64,000 bases of DNA from contig VWZL01000467.1 in NCBI GenBank assembly GCA_013396915.1, positions 68,348-132,347 of the forward strand, written 5' to 3'. Each line of letters begins with the position of its first letter. Position 1 is the first letter of the stretch. A program made the position numbers and the translations under genes. The notes under the pieces are model-generated. The model was given only the letters and a program-made list of their open reading frames with translations, searched no databases and had not been told where the DNA came from. Origin of the DNA: Stercorarius parasiticus. Taxonomy: Eukaryota; Chordata; Aves; Charadriiformes; Stercorariidae. Shown one piece after another: positions 62,401 through 64,000 of this stretch.

Positions 62401-64000
62401 GTGTGTTCTGTAGACTTAGTGGGTTGAATGTGCTTGTGAGTCAGACGAGAGCTATCACCAGCATGAGCAAAGGGCCAGAACTGTGTCTGGGAATGGGAGG
62501 GGGATGTGGGAAGGTAAGGGAGCATCCTCCTGGTTGGCAATGAGCTGCTACATCAGTGCTGCCATGTTGCAGAACACCCTTCTTGCAGGTGTGAGGAACA
62601 TCGCTGCACTCACCAGTGTTGCCACCTAAGGCATGAGCGAGTCCAAAAGCTGGCACCCACTGAACCCTGTGTAGGAAGGACAACTATGGAAGATGGAGGG
62701 AAGTGTTTAAACATGTCAGCTGTCACATTTCCCCAGAAGTCCAGGGTGCCTGTCACCGCAGTCTGTGCCTGTTGAGCCCCTGGAAGACCACCGCTTTCCC
62801 ACTCTGTCAGGCTTCGTTACTGGAAGTGAGTGGAGATGTGAGTTCCTAACTGTGGCTGCTGCTTTGCAGCATCAGCAAGGAATCCCGCTGCACACTAAAG
62901 ATCCTAAGTGACTTGTCTGAGATGTGTTTTTTGTGACAGATGACTACCATAAGCACAACATCCTACAGCTGTTTTCCCCTGCTGTGCAGAATAACCCATC
63001 TTGCTCAAGGTTAACTGCAATCCGCTCATCTTGTCCAAACACAGTGTTAGTTCTGGGACCCTGGTGTTATGCTGTGAATGAGCAGGCCTGCGAAGCAAGA
63101 CAGTACTTCTTCAGAAAGCATCCTGTCTTTTCTAAACCTTTCATTTTCAAAAAAGTTGTGATGTTACTTAAATGTTTCATTTTACAAAATTTTGTAAAGT
63201 ACATTTTTAAATTTAAAAAGAAGGAAATGGTATTCAAATGCTGATAGGAAGAGCTGGGTTACCCAAAGTCAGACTGTGGTAAACAGAAGAAAAACTGGAT
63301 TATTTGTGTAATGATTAAATGCAAAGTATTCTATAGACACTATGGAAAAATGATCAAAACTTGTGAATCAGGAAAGAGAATAGTGAGGCTCCTTTAAAAA
63401 GTAACAACACTGAAAGTTTGAAATTTTCCCACATCGACATTTCTGTGTTTTGATCAACCTAAATCCTGTACTGTGAAGGACACAGCTTGGGGTCACCTGC
63501 TGCCATCTCACTGTCCATTGTCTTATACAAGGCACATTTCTGTTACTGCAGAACTACTTTAACTGCAGCTCTGCTTTCACAGGATAGTCAAGTGCAAATA
63601 TGTATTTCCTCCAGCAGATGTTTCCTACCATCCCTGGATATTGAGTACTTCCAAGTAAGGTGTGCACTTAAAGTGGTAGAAAACATACTGTACATAACAT
63701 GTTCTTCGGTGTCACACTGAACCCTCTGTCCTTCGTTCAACATTGAATCATCTTCTCTTGCGGAAAAGGTTAGGCCATATCTTACACCACATGGTACCTG
63801 GCTTTTAGTAGGGCATAGAAACATGTTTGCTTTTCTTTGTGTTTCATCTACTAGCATTCAAATTGGCATCATTTCTTCCAGCTGCTACTTGTTTAGCTGC
63901 AGTGCCGTGTTGGACAAAAGCCTCTGTGAAGCAATTGTGACTAATCTCTATTTGGCAAGTGGTCAGAGGACAACAGCTTACTTCTCAGATCGCCTGTTGA

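Larger units (their letters stand above)
47641..64000. other. Region upstream of TPT1, no coding gene recognised
   Basis: About 16 kb of sequence in which all open frames are short and show no recognisable protein. It carries CR1 copies of at least two ages (49684-49987, 51695-52790, 52180-52399, 56216-56420), a probable ancient amniote repeat (48665-48790) and a dinucleotide repeat (55876-55916). In mammals a TPT1-antisense lncRNA starts at the shared promoter and runs in this direction. Its exons cannot be recognised from sequence alone. The next mammalian gene, SLC25A30, is not visible. Confidence 0.65.

Noticed and set aside
1..64000. CRISPR arrays, operons, tRNA or rRNA genes
   Set aside because: The sequence is avian nuclear DNA. 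I saw no regularly spaced repeats of CRISPR type and no tRNA or rRNA signature.

Overview
The window is vertebrate nuclear DNA, almost certainly from a bird. Long introns contain small conserved exons. At least ten copies of the chicken-repeat-1 (CR1) LINE 3' end are present, several closing on the ATTCTATG microsatellite tail, and there is an LTR of a type common in avian genomes. No bacterial-style gene organisation is present, and most open frames are chance ORFs or CR1 remnants.

Layout. From 1 to about 30.6 kb is the 3' half of GTF2F2 (RAP30, small subunit of TFIIF) on the + strand. Its last three coding exons are at 14502-14601, 22643-22786 and 29802-29921, joined in frame and matching human residues 130-249. 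The 3' UTR ends near 30.62 kb. The first 14.5 kb is an upstream intron carrying a solo LTR with a 5-bp target duplication. From about 30.6 to 43.2 kb is the space between two convergent genes, with a CR1 cluster at 33.6-34.8 kb. From 43.19 to 47.35 kb is the complete TPT1 (TCTP) locus on the - strand. Five of its six exons are readable, with TATA box, 5'TOP start and poly(A) signal. Exon 1's coding part is lost in an undersized N gap. The promoter lies in a CpG island at about 46.8-47.6 kb. From 47.6 to 64 kb I found no coding exons; it holds CR1 copies of different ages, including an old one interrupted by a younger one.

The GTF2F2-TPT1 convergent order matches the mammalian neighbourhood (human 13q14), which supports orthology of both genes.

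The most interesting signal is a pair of related H/ACA box snoRNAs on the - strand. One is in TPT1 intron 5 (43483-43610). The other lies about 0.7 kb beyond the TPT1 poly(A) site (42343-42476). Both keep the hairpin-hinge-hairpin-tail architecture while their sequences have diverged, so both look functional, but the second has no evident host intron.
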